Assembly: GCA_905221605.1 (NCBI GenBank)
Contig: CAJNDS010002180.1
Location: forward strand, 140,001-204,000
Source: Symbiodinium natans
Lineage: Eukaryota > Sar > Dinophyceae > Suessiales > Symbiodiniaceae
Reading direction: 5' to 3'
DNA: 64,000 nt
This document shows, piece by piece, positions 10,140-22,700 of the stretch. Below the pieces are notes generated by a model that saw nothing but the letters and a program-made list of their open reading frames with translations, was not told the DNA's origin and did no database searches. The position numbers were made by a program, and so were the translations under genes. Position 1 is the stretch's first letter. Each line of letters starts with the position of its first letter.

Positions 10140-11519
10140 CGGAGGTTTCCGAAAATGAGAAAAATGAAAATAAACAACAAAAGTATAGGTTTCCAGACGA
10201 AAAATGCCGAAGAGTACACGGGCAATAAACACCCACGCTCCCACTACATTCCGTGGCCATTGTGCTGAAGTGCCCCCCGCTTCTGGGGGGTAAAGGCCAG
10301 GGACTTTCTGCGGATCTTGAACTAATGCACCTAACTGACGTGTGTCTATCAGTGAAACGAGGCATGAAACAAAAACACACTGCTGCTCCGGCTCCGATTG
10401 TTTGTTATGATGCTCGCCTCCGCGTGACGAATTTGCGGCTGGACTTCCCCTACTGACTAAGGCCATCGACACATGGTCAATGGCCGACAACTTGTCCTCT
10501 GGCAGGGCCAGCCAATTGAGACGCAACGCTTGCGCTGCACCGGCACCTTGGAAGGGGAAGGAAGGAAGTTGCGGCACAGGATGGCCACCCAAACCTTAAC
10601 ACAGGGGGGCTGGGGGTATGGCGGTCTTCGATGGCCAGCGTCTCCTTGAAAAATGCCAATGCGGACGTTGCCTTTCAAGCAGAAGCTTTGATTGATTGTC
10701 TCAAGCACATGTTGTGCTTTATTGACCGTTCAAGTTGGTTTGCGCAATTGGGTCCTGCCTCCTTGTGAGAGGCAGAAGCCCATGCTCCAGCGGCCGTGGC
10801 GACTGTCACATTGTTAGGCCCTGAGTGGCCACGAGTGCTGGGTCATGAAGTCCATGCCACGCCTGGTCCTTTTCCTTTCAGTTGTGCACTGGACTTCTTT
10901 GACACCTCTCTGCCATGACACCCAATCATCCGAGCCTGGTTTCAAGTCAAGGCTCCCAAGAAGCAATCGATTCCTGCAGTGAGTCGCCGGGAAGGGGCGC
11001 GCCAAAACAATGAAACATATTAGCACAGGCTGTTTGATCGATCATGGCTGATCGATCACTGGTGCTGTGTTAGAACATTAGAGCTATATGCAATCATGGA
11101 GTGGCCAATCGGCCAACATCATCGTGTTTTGCTTTTGTGTGGTTTTCGCCTGTTTTGGTCCGTGTGAATCCAGGCCACCTGCGGGGTCTGCGAGCTCTGC
11201 GAGCTCTGCAAGCTGAGCTTCAAAGTTCGGTAACAGCTGAGCTGTTCTCCTGAGCCCAGTTTCGCACCGCTTCCTGCGCTCTGCCAAAAGGTTTTAAAAG
11301 TTTGGGGCCGTTGTGACCTGGCGCGAGCTATTTGGTCGATGTTTGCATATTCACACCCCTTATGGAGCCACGATGACGTTACCAGCACAGGTTGTTGGAT
11401 CGTCACAGGGTTGCAGGGTAAGCTTCAAGTTCGGTCGCAGGGGCATACTCACAACAGCCGTATGAAACCACGAATACGTGACCAGCACAGGTTTTTGGGC
11501 ATCATAGGTTTCTGATCCC

Positions 11520-11945
11520 CTTAAACTTCAACTCCCCCCCCCCTCCCTCCTGCAGCCCTCCAGAAGCAAACAGTTAAGGCCCCGAGATCCCTGCAGCCTC
11601 AAACTTCAACCCCCCCCCCCCCCTCGCCCAGCCCTCCAGAAGCAAACAGTTAAGGCCCCGAGATCCCTCCAGCCCTCCAGAAACAAACAGTTAAGGCCCC
11701 GAGATCCCTGCAGCCTTAAACTTCACCCCCCCACCCCCTCCAGCCCTCCAGAAGCAAACAGTTAAGGCCCCGAGATCCCTGCAGCCTTAAAACTTCAACC
11801 CCCACCCCCCCCTCCAGCCCTCCAGAAGCAAACAGTGAAGGCCTCGAGATCCCTTAAACTTCGCCCCCCCCCCCCCCCGGCGCTCCAGAAGCAAACAGTT
11901 AAGGCCCTGAGATTCCTGCAGCCTCAAACTTCACCCCCCCCCCAA
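11520..11945. repeat. Minisatellite, ~65-75 bp unit, six copies
   Basis: A block containing CTCCAGAAGCAAACAGTTAA, then GGCCCCGAGATCCCTGCAGC and a run of 8-16 C residues repeats six times, one copy shortened. Copies differ mainly in the poly-C length and a few substitutions. It lies between the kinase and the next gene. Confidence 0.9.
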
Positions 11946-12471
11946 AAAAAGGCGTGCAAACAGAACTTGCTCGAAACGACAGCTAAAACACGCACGCAAA
12001 AAAGTAAGCGGACATGCAAGTTCGTATTACTTGCCCTCTAAGTTCTTACAACTTCGCATCGAGACGCCTCAAAGTAAGTCATTTCAACCCGCTATAAGTA
12101 TTTGCATCTTCTCCAAGTTTCTAACATATCCCGTATCTCCCCTAAGAACTTTACATCTCCTTTTGGTACTCTCCGTACCATGCGACATCCATGAATTTTG
12201 GCATCTACATGGGAGTACTGCAGAGAATAGCACGGCGTGAAGAACGAACTTGAGTCATGCGCCAGCAATTGCCGCCCCGCCCACGAAGCCTCTAGGACTG
12301 CATCCATCATCCTGCATGAGTCTCTAAGGAGGCAGTGGCGAAGCTGCCAACACCCGCAATCCTGGGTGTCATGCTGAGCTGGAAGATTTGAGAGCTGAGA
12401 TGAGTGCATCTTGATCCAAGTGCTGAGGTGTTGAGAGCGGCTTCTGGGGAGTCGACTAGGGTCCGAAGGCC

Positions 12472-15400
12472 ATGAGATATTTCGAACCTAAGTTTAATCT
12501 TTCAAGCTTTCGGAAGCGACTGGGTCTGAGTCGATTCGCTGCGTTGCTGTTGCCAGGGGGCCCCCAAGAGCATCGCTGTCCAGGCTGTGAGGCCAGACAT
12601 CCATTGAGTCGGAAGGCAACCGCACTGAACAAGTCCAGTGGTTACACCGCACGATGAGAACGTACGCGGAGAGCCTGGACCGACGAGCGCACTATTGGAT
12701 TCCGAATGGGTGTGCCGCTCGGAGGACGCCGACGGCGTGGTGCGTGAGCTGATGACGACTGTCGCGGTGGCGCCCGGCGCCCGCATGACAAACGCTTCCC
12801 CGGCTTTCCCCCTTTCCTTGTAAGTGCAGTGATAATCGGGGTTTTAAGTACCCCGAACCTCTTCCAGTAGGAGGTAACAGGGCCTGAGCTTTTAGGGTTA
12901 GGCTGCTTCCAAATCATGCGCAGGTTGGCGGTGTGCCCGACTTAGGGTTCACGGTTTGGGGTGCGGGGTGCTCCATGCACAGCGTGCTAAGCATCCCTGA
13001 GAAGCAAACATCTTATGCCTCAAGCCCCAAAGCCAAACGCCTTAGGGTTTAGGGTTTAGGGAAGTTTAGGGTGTAGGGGTTAGGGTTTAAATCCAAAATG
13101 CTGAGCCCTAAAGCCTTAGCCCAACATTGGGGTCGTTCTGAGCTAGGGCCCGTTTGTTTACACACAAGGCTTCCCCCTCGTCAAGGTACCTATGTGTACT
13201 TCACTGAGGGTGGCACATACGGCACCCTAAATCCGAGACTTTTCTAATACTTCCCGCAACCCTTACCGCCGCCCCCCCCCCCCCCCCCTTTCACCCTAAA
13301 CCCTAAACCCGAATCCCGAAACCCGAAACCCCAAACCCTAAACCCGAAACCCCAAACCCTAAACCCTAAACCCTTAACTCTAAACCCTAAACCCTATGAA
13401 CCCTAAAACCCTAAACCCCAAAAACCCGAAGATCCTCTGAACGGTGCCGCTCGCTGCAGGCTCGAGGCTGCCCGCCAGCGAGGCCTCGTCCCACTTGGTT
13501 CTTAGTATGAGGGTGTTCTAGGGTTTAGGGTTTAGGGTTTAGGGTTTAGGGTTAGGTAGGATTTGGGTGCCCTTAAAGGGGAGCCCTTCTGAACGTTATT
13601 GAGAGGGTCTATATCCCCAAATGTCCCCCGAATCCTATCTCCTAGTTAGGGCCCTGTATATATATTATGTAGGGTACCTCATTCCCTCATTCCCTACCAA
13701 CATTCCCTACTAAGAACCAGCCAGTACGGTTTCATGGGGTTAGGGTTCATAGGGTTTAGGGTTTAGGGTTTTGGGTTTCATAGGGTTTAGGGATTCATAA
13801 AGTTTAGGGTTGAGGGTTTGGTGTTTAGGGTTTCATAGGGTTTGGGGGTTTGGGCGTTCTAGGGTTTAGGGTTTAGGGTTTGGGGTTTTGGGTTTTGGCT
13901 TTCGTATTTCCGGTTTGGGGTCTAGGGTTCAGGGTTTGAGTTCGGGGTCGAGGGTTTGGGGTTTGGGATTCAAAGGGTGTGGGGTTTAGGCCGAAGCCCC
14001 ACGAACTCCCTTGAACTCACTGAGCCTTCATCTCCGGAGGCCCTGGGCTCCCCTTACACCGAACAGTCCAAAACCCTGCGGTTTAGCTTTCAAGGTTAGG
14101 GGTTTAGGGTTTAGGGTTTAGGGTTAGAGGCTTCTAGTGCCCTTTCCCCGCTGCTTGAGACCGGGGTTTGGGGTTTAGGGTGTAGGATTTCGGGTTTAGG
14201 GTTCAGGGTTTAGGGTTTAGGGCTTGGGGTTTAGGGTTAGGGTTTAGGATTTAGGGTTTACGGTTTAGGGCTTAGTGTTTAGGGTTTACGGTTTAGGGTT
14301 TATTCCCAAGCCATCGGCGCGAGGGGAAGACGAAGTGGACGTGGAGACGTCCACAAACACGTTCGTCGTGAGCCCTGACTTGCGGAGCCCAATCAGACCC
14401 TAAGCCCCAAACAACCCTAAGCCCCAAACAGGGTTCAGGGTTCAGGGTTCAGGGTTCAGGGTTCACGGTTGAGGGTTTAGGGTTTAGGGTCCAAACCCTA
14501 AACCCCCTGAACCCCTAACGCTAGAGTTCGAAGCCCGAAAACCCAAAACCCTGAGCCCCGCACCCTAAACCGGCCTTGTGCTTGAGAGCCAGGAACTGCC
14601 CAATCTCGTAGCCTCAACCGTCAACCCTCAACCCTCAACCCCCAACCCCGAACCCTAAACCCTAAACCCTAAACCCTCAACCCCCAACCCCGAACCCTAA
14701 ACCCTAAACCCTAAACCCTAAACCCTAAACCCTAAACCCTACACCCTAATCCCTAAACCCTATGTCCTAAACCCTAAACCCTAAGCCCAAAGCCCGGGAA
14801 TAGGAGAACTTGGTGCTCAGCCCTTTGGGTTCTGCTGGAAACCACAGGCCCCAAAACAAGCCCTAAGCTCCAAGGGAGGTGTAAACCCAAAACCCTAGGC
14901 CCTAAGCCCTAAGCCCTAAGCCCTAAGCCCTCAGCCTTAAGCCCGAAACCCTAAACCCCAAACCCCAAACCCTAAACCCTAAGCCCTAAGCCCTAAACCC
15001 TAAACCCTAAACCCTAAACCCTAAACCCTGCACCCCATGAACGTGCACTTCACCAAGCCCAGGAACATCCGGCAGGAGGTCCAGCACAACAAGGCTGCCC
15101 TACAGGGGTTTAGGCTGGAACTGGCTGGTTCTTAGTAGGGAAGTTTAGGGTTTAGGGTTTAGGGTGTAGGGTTTAGGGTTTTGGGTGTAGGGGTTAGGGT
15201 TTAGGGTTTAGGGTTTAGGGTTTAGGAGTAGGGAATGAGGAGGCTGTACGGTTGAGGGAGGAATTTCGGGGTCTTGGGCTAAGGGGTTAGGGCTTAGGGT
15301 TTAGGAATTTGGGTTCAACCCCAAACCCTAAACCCTAAACCCTAAACCCCAAACCCTGAATCCTGAAATTTTATAACCCTTAGCCTCAAGGATCCTTAAG

Positions 15401-17843
15401 GCCCTAAACCAAGTTCCAGGTGACTGGCCGGGTTCGCCGCGTCCGCCGTGTGCTGCAGCCCCCGGCCGGTCAGGTGGGGGGTCCAGAGGTTTTAGGGGCT
15501 TAGGGGTTTAGGGTTTAGGGGTTTGGGGTTTGGGTTTTAGGGGTTTGCGGTTTAGGGTTTAGGGTTTGGGAATTAGGGTTTAGGGTTTAGGGTTTCGGGT
15601 TTAGGGTTTGGGGCTGTAGGGGTTTAGGGCTCAGGGTTTTGGGGCTTTTGGGGTTTAGGGGTTGGGATGTTCCTCCTAATACCAAGAGTTCTTAACAGGA
15701 TTGTAGTATCCCCTAGTAGAATCCCTACGAAGGAGCTGTTAGTTTGCCGGGAGAGCATACCAAGTTTTTGGGTTTTTTTGGCTTTAGGGTTCAGGGTGTT
15801 GGGGTTTTAGGGTCTGGGGACTAGGGTCTGGGTTTCAGGGACCTTTGGGATAGGGGGGTCAGGGGGATCAGGGCTTCGGTGATTTTGGGGTTTCAGGGTT
15901 GAGGTTTGGGGGGGCTTTTGCATTTGGGTTTTGAGGGTTTGGGTTCATGGCTTAGGCTGTTTTGGAGTTAGGCGGGGGACGACAGGTCTCTTTTCGGGCC
16001 TGCAAGGCATCCTGTTCCTGAACAGTCAGGCTACGAAGACGGTCCCAGAGTTTTGGAACAGTTCCCATGGGCACCCGATTGCCTGAATCCTAAACCCCAT
16101 GCCCTGTATACCCTACAGATCTCCCTTTGTCCACTCATAAGGGCTGCTTTTTCTCTGGACCTTTATTCACGGAAGCGGTTTGGGGCTCTGTTCAAAACCC
16201 AAAACCCCAAGTCCCTAGACTGCACTGCACACCCGCAAGCTGAGGACCTCTAAGCCCCAAACCCTAAGCCCCAAACTCTAAGCCCCAAACCCTAAGCCCT
16301 ATATAAACCCTAAACCCTAAACCCTCCTCAACCCTTAGCCCTAAACCCTTCTTGGAAGTCTTCTTGTAGGCCGCCGCGTTTTTGCTTGGAGATTCATGAT
16401 AGTTATGAACCAATCAGAACTGTACTTGTAGCTATCGCTGTACATATAACCATATTCGGGCACTTAAGCGGCTATGTTAAGTACCCCTCAACCCTAAACT
16501 CTAACCCCTAAACCCTAACCCTTATACTTAGTACCATGAACCTCCAAGTGAGGGATGATAGAAACCCCCGGTATTGAAAAGTAAGGGGAAGCGCCCCGAA
16601 ATGATCAGATGTGCGTTTTGCTCGGAAAAACGATAAGAGCAAAAAGAGCGATAACGTTCAGGGCAATGCTAAAACTTGAGAAAACGTTAAGAGTAAACAA
16701 GAACAACTACGTAATTCAGGGATATCTTCCGGGATAGGGGGCTTTCACGCATCCTCAAGTGGGCTTTCTCTGCCCAGGCGTGGGTGCCTGCCGCGCCAGG
16801 GCACTGGTCGGGGCTGGCATCCCGGTGGCCCTGGTGTAGGGTTTGTAGGCCTAAACCCTAAACCCTAAACCCTAAACCCTAAACCCTAAACCCTAAACCC
16901 TAAACCCTAAACCCTAAACCCTAAACCCTAAACCCTAAACCCTAAACCCTAAACCCTAAACCCTAAACCCTAAACCCTAAACACTAAACACTAAACCCTA
17001 AACCCTAAACCGTAAACCCTAAACCCTAAACCCTACACCCTGAACCCTGAACCCTGAACCCTGAACCCTGAACCCTGAACCCTGAACCCTCAGCCCTGAA
17101 CCCTGAACCCTGAACCCTGAACCCCTGAACCCTGAACCCTAAACCCTAAACCCTAAACCTTAAACCCTAAACCCTAAACCTTAAACCCTACCTAATCCCT
17201 GAACCCCTAGAAGCCCATGAAGATCCCCTGACGGTTCTTATACGGGCTCCAGCCAAGGTGTCGAATGGCCTGGGGAGTGGCGCGGCTCGGGGTAGCATTG
17301 GCGGCTGGGACGAAGTCAAGCCTTCTTGCTGTCCTTGTTTCTGGCTAGACCCTAAACCCTAAACCCTAAACCCTAAACCCTAAACCCTAAACCCTAAACC
17401 TTCAACCCTGAACCCCAAGCCCTAAAACCTAAACCCGTGCTTTGAGGTTAGTCGTGCTGGCGCTTTGCAGGGTTAGGATGTTTTCGATGTCACTGGCTGG
17501 TTCGCACATTTGCACTTTCGCACAGGATGTAGTCTTTGGTCGCTAAAAGGTTGTTGAGGCTTTCCGCACCCAGGCACAAGTGGCTATCCCGGCCCAGCCT
17601 GATTCGCTTGCCTCCGACCTCGGCATCCCAGCATGTCTTGCCTGGACTCGGGCGCCCAAGTCGCAAGACAAGCCTGCGCAGACATCTCGGAGTACCGCCG
17701 TCCCCGTGGCCGAAGAACTGAGCCGGGGCTCCCCTGTTCTGCCTGACATGCTCAAGATGATGGATGGCGCCCGGAACAAGCCGCATGAAGATGGCATCGC
17801 CGCCGTCGAGGAGGTGCTGAGTTGCAATTCCGTGTGCATCTAG
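12472..17843 (+). CDS. Unknown protein, nine predicted exons in heptamer-rich introns
   Basis: Predicted exons are 12472-12586, 12639-12819, 13460-13497, 14324-14367, 15058-15093, 15420-15468, 16778-16833, 17258-17314 and 17574-17843. All phases agree and the 846 nt sum divides by three (about 281 residues). Donors at 12587 (GTGAGG), 12820 (GTAAGT) and 14368 (GTGAGC) are close to consensus; 15094 is GC. The Met start opens a hydrophobic/basic stretch including SRFAALLLPGG that could be a transit or signal sequence, but this is uncertain. No domain is recognised. The 36-bp exon 15058-15093 could be skipped without changing frame. The last exon runs to TAG at 17841-17843, but a donor at 17832 (GTGTGC) would join in phase to 18292-18331 and 18680-18837, ending at TAA; I cannot choose between these ends. 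Confidence 0.6.
13498..13724. repeat. Family D element with terminal inverted repeats containing a TTTAGGG array
   Basis: GGTTCTTAGTA at the predicted donor (13497-13507) is mirrored by TACTAAGAACCAGCCAG ending at 13724. The interior holds a (TTTAGGG)n tract and AT-rich sequence. Related copies with the same arms are at 15121-15241, 28186-28268 and 28634-28722. The left arm starts at the exon border, as expected of an introner-type insertion. Confidence 0.6.
15661..15764. repeat. Family T palindromic element, diverged copy
   Basis: It begins GTTGGGATGTTCCTCCTAAT and contains the conserved centre ATCCCTACGAAGGAGCTGTT. It is the same element as at 38762-38863 and 56614-56720, with a decayed right arm. 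It lies inside the intron 15469-16777. Confidence 0.6.
16851..17190. repeat. CCCTAAA array, ~340 bp, with CCCTGAA sub-block
   Basis: About 25 nearly perfect CCCTAAA units are followed by a block of about 14 CCCTGAA units (17035-17140) and then CCCTAAA again. The array fills the intron 16834-17257. Confidence 0.95.
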
Positions 17844-18051
17844 GATCGATGGTGGGTTGATCTCGTGCATGCTGATTTTCTTTGTATCACTATCTTCTTA
17901 GACTTTACTGTCATGACCATCATCATCATAATTCTCGCATCGAGAGAACACGGCTCCCAATTCAAATCCAGCCCCATGTGCCCTTCATTTGGGTAGTTGC
18001 GTGGTCCTTCATATGGGCCCTTTATTGGGGAACCCTTCTAGACGCAAGGGA

Positions 18052-18160
18052 CCATACCAAGGGACTAGGACCCACGGTAGGCCCTTTTTCTTCGTCTTTG
18101 GGTTAGGTTCACCTTAAACCAAAAGGACACCCTTTTTATTCCTAGGTTACACATGGGTCC
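18052..18160. repeat. Family B palindromic element
   Basis: ACTAGGACCCACGGTAGGCC at the left is mirrored by CCTAGGTTACACATGGGTCC at the right. Copies with the same arms occur at about 22160-22285 and 54440-54560. The second overlaps the donor GTAGGC at 22171. Confidence 0.6.
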
Positions 18161-18291
18161 CCAAACCCTTAACCCTAAACCCTAAACATCCCTAAACCCT
18201 AAATATCCTCAGGGGAACCATGTAACTACCCTTAGCGCCCTTGACGCACTTGGCGCCCTTTGGGACTCCAGCCCTTTGCGGGTCTCTGCAG

Positions 18292-18837
18292 ATCCAAGAC
18301 GCGAGTGGGCGCAAAAAACGGAGGGCTTCGGGCCTGAACCCTGAACCCAAAGACCTAAACCGAAATCCAAAACCCTAAGCCCAAAACCTAAACCCGAAAC
18401 CCAAAGCCCTGAACCCGAAGCCTTAAAACCCGAAACCCTAAGCCTCAACCCTAAGCTCGGAACCTTGAACCCTAAGCCCTAAGGCGCGTAGACCCGAACG
18501 CGTCAGTTCCAGGCCTGGTTTCATGGGTAGTTGTAATTTGCCTTGCCAAGTAGGGTAAATGTTTTACCTGGATATGGGGGTTTCCGAAATTAGGGGTACC
18601 TTATTCGGGTCCTTTTTCTCAGGGGATCCTACCATTTGGTGTACAAATTAGGGGTCCCCTACTTTCGTAAATCCCCCAGATAGCTGGGTCCTTATAATGC
18701 TATCTGTAACTTCCATGGCCTTGAAATGGACGCCAGATGTTGCCGTGCATGTTACTCTTTCATCTGAGGCAGAGTTTTGGACAATGCTCAGCCATTTCTT
18801 CGATTCCCCGGGAAGTCTGATAACAAAATGCACTTAA
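18292..18837 (+). CDS. Two-exon coding tail (separate small gene or alternative end of the upstream gene)
   Basis: Exon 18292-18331 reads IQDASGRKKRRAS and exon 18680-18837 reads SWVLIMLSVTSMALKW onwards to CFITK-like hydrophilic sequence and a TAA at 18835-18837. The phases match (1/1) with a GC donor at 18332. The intron between them ends in the family F palindrome, whose right arm finishes exactly at the acceptor CCCCCAG. No domain is recognised. Confidence 0.45.
18565..18679. repeat. Family F palindromic element ending at a splice acceptor
   Basis: The left arm GGGGGTTTCCGAAATTAGGGG and the right arm CCCCTACTTTCGTAAATCCC are imperfect reverse complements around an internal GGTCC core. 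A second copy at about 45631-45731 also finishes at a predicted acceptor (CTCCCAG). Two independent copies abutting acceptors suggests the element brought the splice site. Confidence 0.6.
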
Positions 18838-18884
18838 ATGCTTTTACGTCAGTTTGTAGTTTATGCAAGAGCTGGACAAGCATC

Positions 18885-19032
18885 TACCCTAAACCCTAAA
18901 CCCTAAACCCTAAACCCTATAGACCCTAAACCCTAAACCCTAAACCCTAAACCCTAAACCCTAAACCCTAAACCCTAAACCCTAAACCCTAAACCCTAAA
19001 CCCTAAACCCTAGACCCTAAACCCTAAACCCT
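18885..19032. repeat. CCCTAAA array
   Basis: About 20 nearly pure CCCTAAA units follow the TAA of the tail exon; this is intergenic or 3' flanking sequence. Confidence 0.95.
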
Positions 19033-19112
19033 TATGCCTGCCCTGCACGGGATCATGAGGGATTGAACGGAGATCGCGACTGCCCGGTCCGGGGACGCCA
19101 TTCCGCGCCGCC

Positions 19113-19163
19113 ATGTCCACCTTCCCGATGAGCCTCACGAAGCCGGACGAAGGCCACAGAACA
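19113..19163 (+). other. Candidate isolated coding exon
   Basis: ATG opens a 17-codon frame (MSTFPMSLTKPDEGHRT) that ends at a consensus donor GTAAGG. It is GC-rich and flanked by heptamer arrays on both sides, like the verified exons. I could not link it in phase to the next gene, so it may be a leader exon or chance. Confidence 0.3.
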
Positions 19164-19771
19164 GTAAGGGTTTAGGGTTTAGGGTTTAGGGTTCAGGGTT
19201 TAGGGTTTAGGGTTTGGGGGCTAGGAGCTGTGAGCAGGGGTGGTATGAGCGTTTGTGTGCAACTGGTGTCCCCTCTCATTGCGGAATGGCGCAAAGACCT
19301 CCCACAAAGACGCCTCAACCCCACAACTGAAACCCAAAACCCTGGACCCTAACTCCTAGACATTAAAGCCTAACCCCGAATTTTCGGAAACCCACACATG
19401 GGGTCTGTCACTTCAGGATGAAGCGCTTTGGGACTTGGGGTTGTAGGCTCCTAAGACGTTGACTGCTTAGGGTTTTGGGTTTGGTAGGGTTCCGGGTGTT
19501 GAACTGGAAAGTCTTGTCGAATGTACCATCACTTAAGGGGGGGAGTAGGAGTGGACAGTATATTCCCTATTGGCTCGCTAAGCCCCAGCCACCAAACCTT
19601 AGGCCCTAAACGCTAGCCCGCGGGGAATTGTTGTAGTGTTTGTTTCCTGCACAAGTAGATGCGCCCACCGATCCGTTGCAGAGATACTCTTCAAGGTTTT
19701 TTTCGGCCGAACTCGGAAAAAAATCACCTGAAGTGTGCTAGAATACTCCAAAAGATCCCTGGGGGCTTCTG

Positions 19772-22700
19772 ATGGCTGCAGCCGCCCGGCTCAAGTCATC
19801 TCGAGTTCTGCGCCTTGCTCCGACCGGCGGGGCCCTGAAGCTCCGCATCGATGCTGGCTCGCGTTGCGGTTCTCGTAGCCTTTGCTCCATGGCCGGTAAG
19901 AGGACGATCTCTGCCCTAGGAGTGCTGCAGACCTTCCCTTCCCTTCCCTTCCCCGCCCCTGCCGCTTTTTTCAAAGATGATCATCACAGTCATCTTGAGC
20001 TATGAGTGCCCCTGCCCGTCAGCTGAGGTCAAAGTGGTTGCTGAAGACTGCCTGGACGAGTCAGGACTGTTGCAATCACGGCAAGCAGGCAACTCGGTAG
20101 GCCTAAACCCTAAACCCTAAACCCTAAACCCTAAACTTAAACCCTAAACCCTAAACCCTAAACCCCAAACCCCAAACCCCAAACCCTTTTAAGGGCCATC
20201 CTAGGCAATGACCTTCAACTTGGCCTGCAGCTTGACAACACGGAGACTGAGGAGACCCTCGCAGGCCACAGTGCTAGAGTCCTAACGTGGAAACTCGGAG
20301 GATGACTGATATATATATATATATATACATATCTCAAAAAGTAAGTAAATCAATACAAATAAGTTCATAGATAAACAATAATATCTATATATATATATAT
20401 CTATATCTATATATATATATATGTGTGTGTGTGTCAGCAGTATTATCATGATCGCGATTGCAATTGTGATTCTGCTTTGCTGTTGCTTCGGCCACTTCCG
20501 CAACTGTCATTGTTGTTGCGACTGTTAAGTGATATCTGGTAATTACAATGTTTACTTTCTCTTATTGTGAGCACTATTTCTATGACCAGCGACAAACAGC
20601 ACTATTGCTGTTACTGCTTCTGCTTTTTAAACCACATGGTGCCATTTTTGCACTTGCTATAGGTACAATTGCGATCACTGTCATTATGCTTTTCTCGTGT
20701 TCTGGACATCGTGCAGCCCGAGCGGTTAGTGACGCACTGGTGGACTGCAGTACAGTCTAGCTGTTAAGTAGGTTGTAAGCACCCCAAACTCCCCAAACAA
20801 AGGTTTACATTTAGTTGCCTACTTGTAACCACGTTCAAACCCTAAACCCTAAACCCTAAACCCTAAATCCTAAGCCCTAAAGCCCTAAAGTGCCCTAAAG
20901 CCCTAAGGCTTAAAACCCGAAGAGTCCAAAGAAAGACTCCTTGCAGTTTAGGGTTTAGGGTTTAGGGTTTAGGGGCAGGTGAGCCGGGCACCGTGGATGG
21001 CCTGTACACCTTCGGAGCCCCGGGGGTTGCCTCGCCAGGTCGAGGGCCTCCGAATACTTGAGTTTAGGGTTTGGGGTTTAGGGTTTAGGGTTTTGGGGGT
21101 TTAGGGTTTAGGGTTTAGGGGTTTAGGGTTTAGGGTTTTAGGGTGTAGGGTTGACCCTAATTTGGAGAAGCGTACTGATTTTGTGAATTGGCCTCAGGTC
21201 TTGTCCTCACCTCAGCGGACGGTGGATGCTTTCCGGGAGCACGGGTGGTGACTTTGCTGCTGAGAAGGGAAGCCCTTGAGTGTTTCTGAGCACTCTGAAC
21301 CTTTGCTTGAGGGCTTGATTCAAACCCCCCCCCCAAAAAAAGAAAAAACCAAAGGCTAATCCCATTTTTTCTCCTGGTAAGCTCAGTTAGTAAGGTGACG
21401 CTGGAAACCTCGCAGAACCGTTTTGGTCGCGAGTTGCTGATCACAGACCCATTTGCATGGATCACCCGCGCTGTCAATCTGTGGCATCCTCGTCTGTCCC
21501 TCTATCTTCTTGACACTAGGACACCCAAGTAGTAATCTAGGGGTTGGAAGAACTACCTGCGAATGGTATTCCTTTCTGGTCCCTATATAGTAAAACAAGA
21601 AGAACCCCCCCAAAACCCTATTCTATTTTAACCTAGTTATTAAGGCCCCTATGTAAACCGCATTCCCTTCCTTTAGAAATCTTAAGGTTAGGATTCATCT
21701 AGGATTAGGATCCGTGCTGAAAACCCTTGAAAAAAGAAAGGCCACCTGTCATTCTACCGTTGCTGGGAGACCTAGGACGTCAACGACCCATCCAAAGACC
21801 GCATCTATCCCTGCTCACATCCCGATGTGGAGAGATTGCCAAACTCCACTTTGGCGCGAGCTTGGCGTACAGATCTTCATAGCGGGGCGGTCCTTGACAA
21901 GGTTGCAGCAAGAAGTGACAATGCGATGGTGCGCAAGTTGAGCTGCTTGCCTGCAACTGTCCAGAAAGAAACCTTTTCTTCCGGTTGCTAAGTGCAGTAT
22001 CTCGCATTGAAGTGAAATGCGAACTCGCTTCAGCAGGCAACTGGGCGCTTGATCTTTCCTACGAGCGGGATGCCAAGAAAGGAGCCGAGCTCGCACGTCA
22101 GGGAGGCTTCCGCGTCGTCGGTGCCGCCAAGTACCGGTCTGGGGACTCTGCACTGATCCTCGGACCTGGAGTAGGCCCTTATTTTTAGTTTTTTGGTTTA
22201 GGGTTCTCTTATTTTAGGGTTCCCTTAGAATCTCCTTTAAACCCAAAAGGAGTACCCGTTTTTATTCCTGGGTTACTCCTGGGTCTAGGATCTTCGATTC
22301 CCTCAGATGGCCGCTTCGCTGGTGGGAGTGGGGTACGCAGCTTTGCTTTACTGTAACTTTAGATCCTTAGCCTTATTGGGCTTATTGGGCTTATTGGGCT
22401 TATTGGGCTTATTGGGTTTAGGGTTTAGGGTTTAGGGTTTAGGGTTTAGGGTTTAGGGTTTAGGGTTTAGGGTTTAGGGTTTAGGGCAGCCAAGGCAGGT
22501 CTCCTACTTGGTTCAGCATCCGGACACCCTGGAGTGCGTGGTGACCTTCCAGGGAACTTACGATGTGGTGGCTTGGGAGCCCAGTGGCGCCCGTTTGCCC
22601 TAAATAACTTCTTAAAGGGTATATCATAGGGGATATACGGTGCCTAACTTCCTCATTCCCTCCTAAGAGTGCGGGGGCCTAAACCCTAAGCCCTGAGCCC

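Larger units (their letters stand above)
9930..12471. other. Heptamer-free intergenic sequence
   Basis: Between the kinase stop and the next predicted start I see unique sequence with no TTTAGGG arrays and no exon chain I can phase. Short open frames occur on both strands (for example 10253-10456 +) but show no family motif. The only clear structure is the minisatellite at 11520-11945. Confidence 0.5.

Noticed and set aside
9996-10592. 198-codon minus-strand frame with Phe/Leu-rich end
   Set aside because: The Phe/Leu stretch is the complement of the A-rich tract; no motif or splice context supports it.
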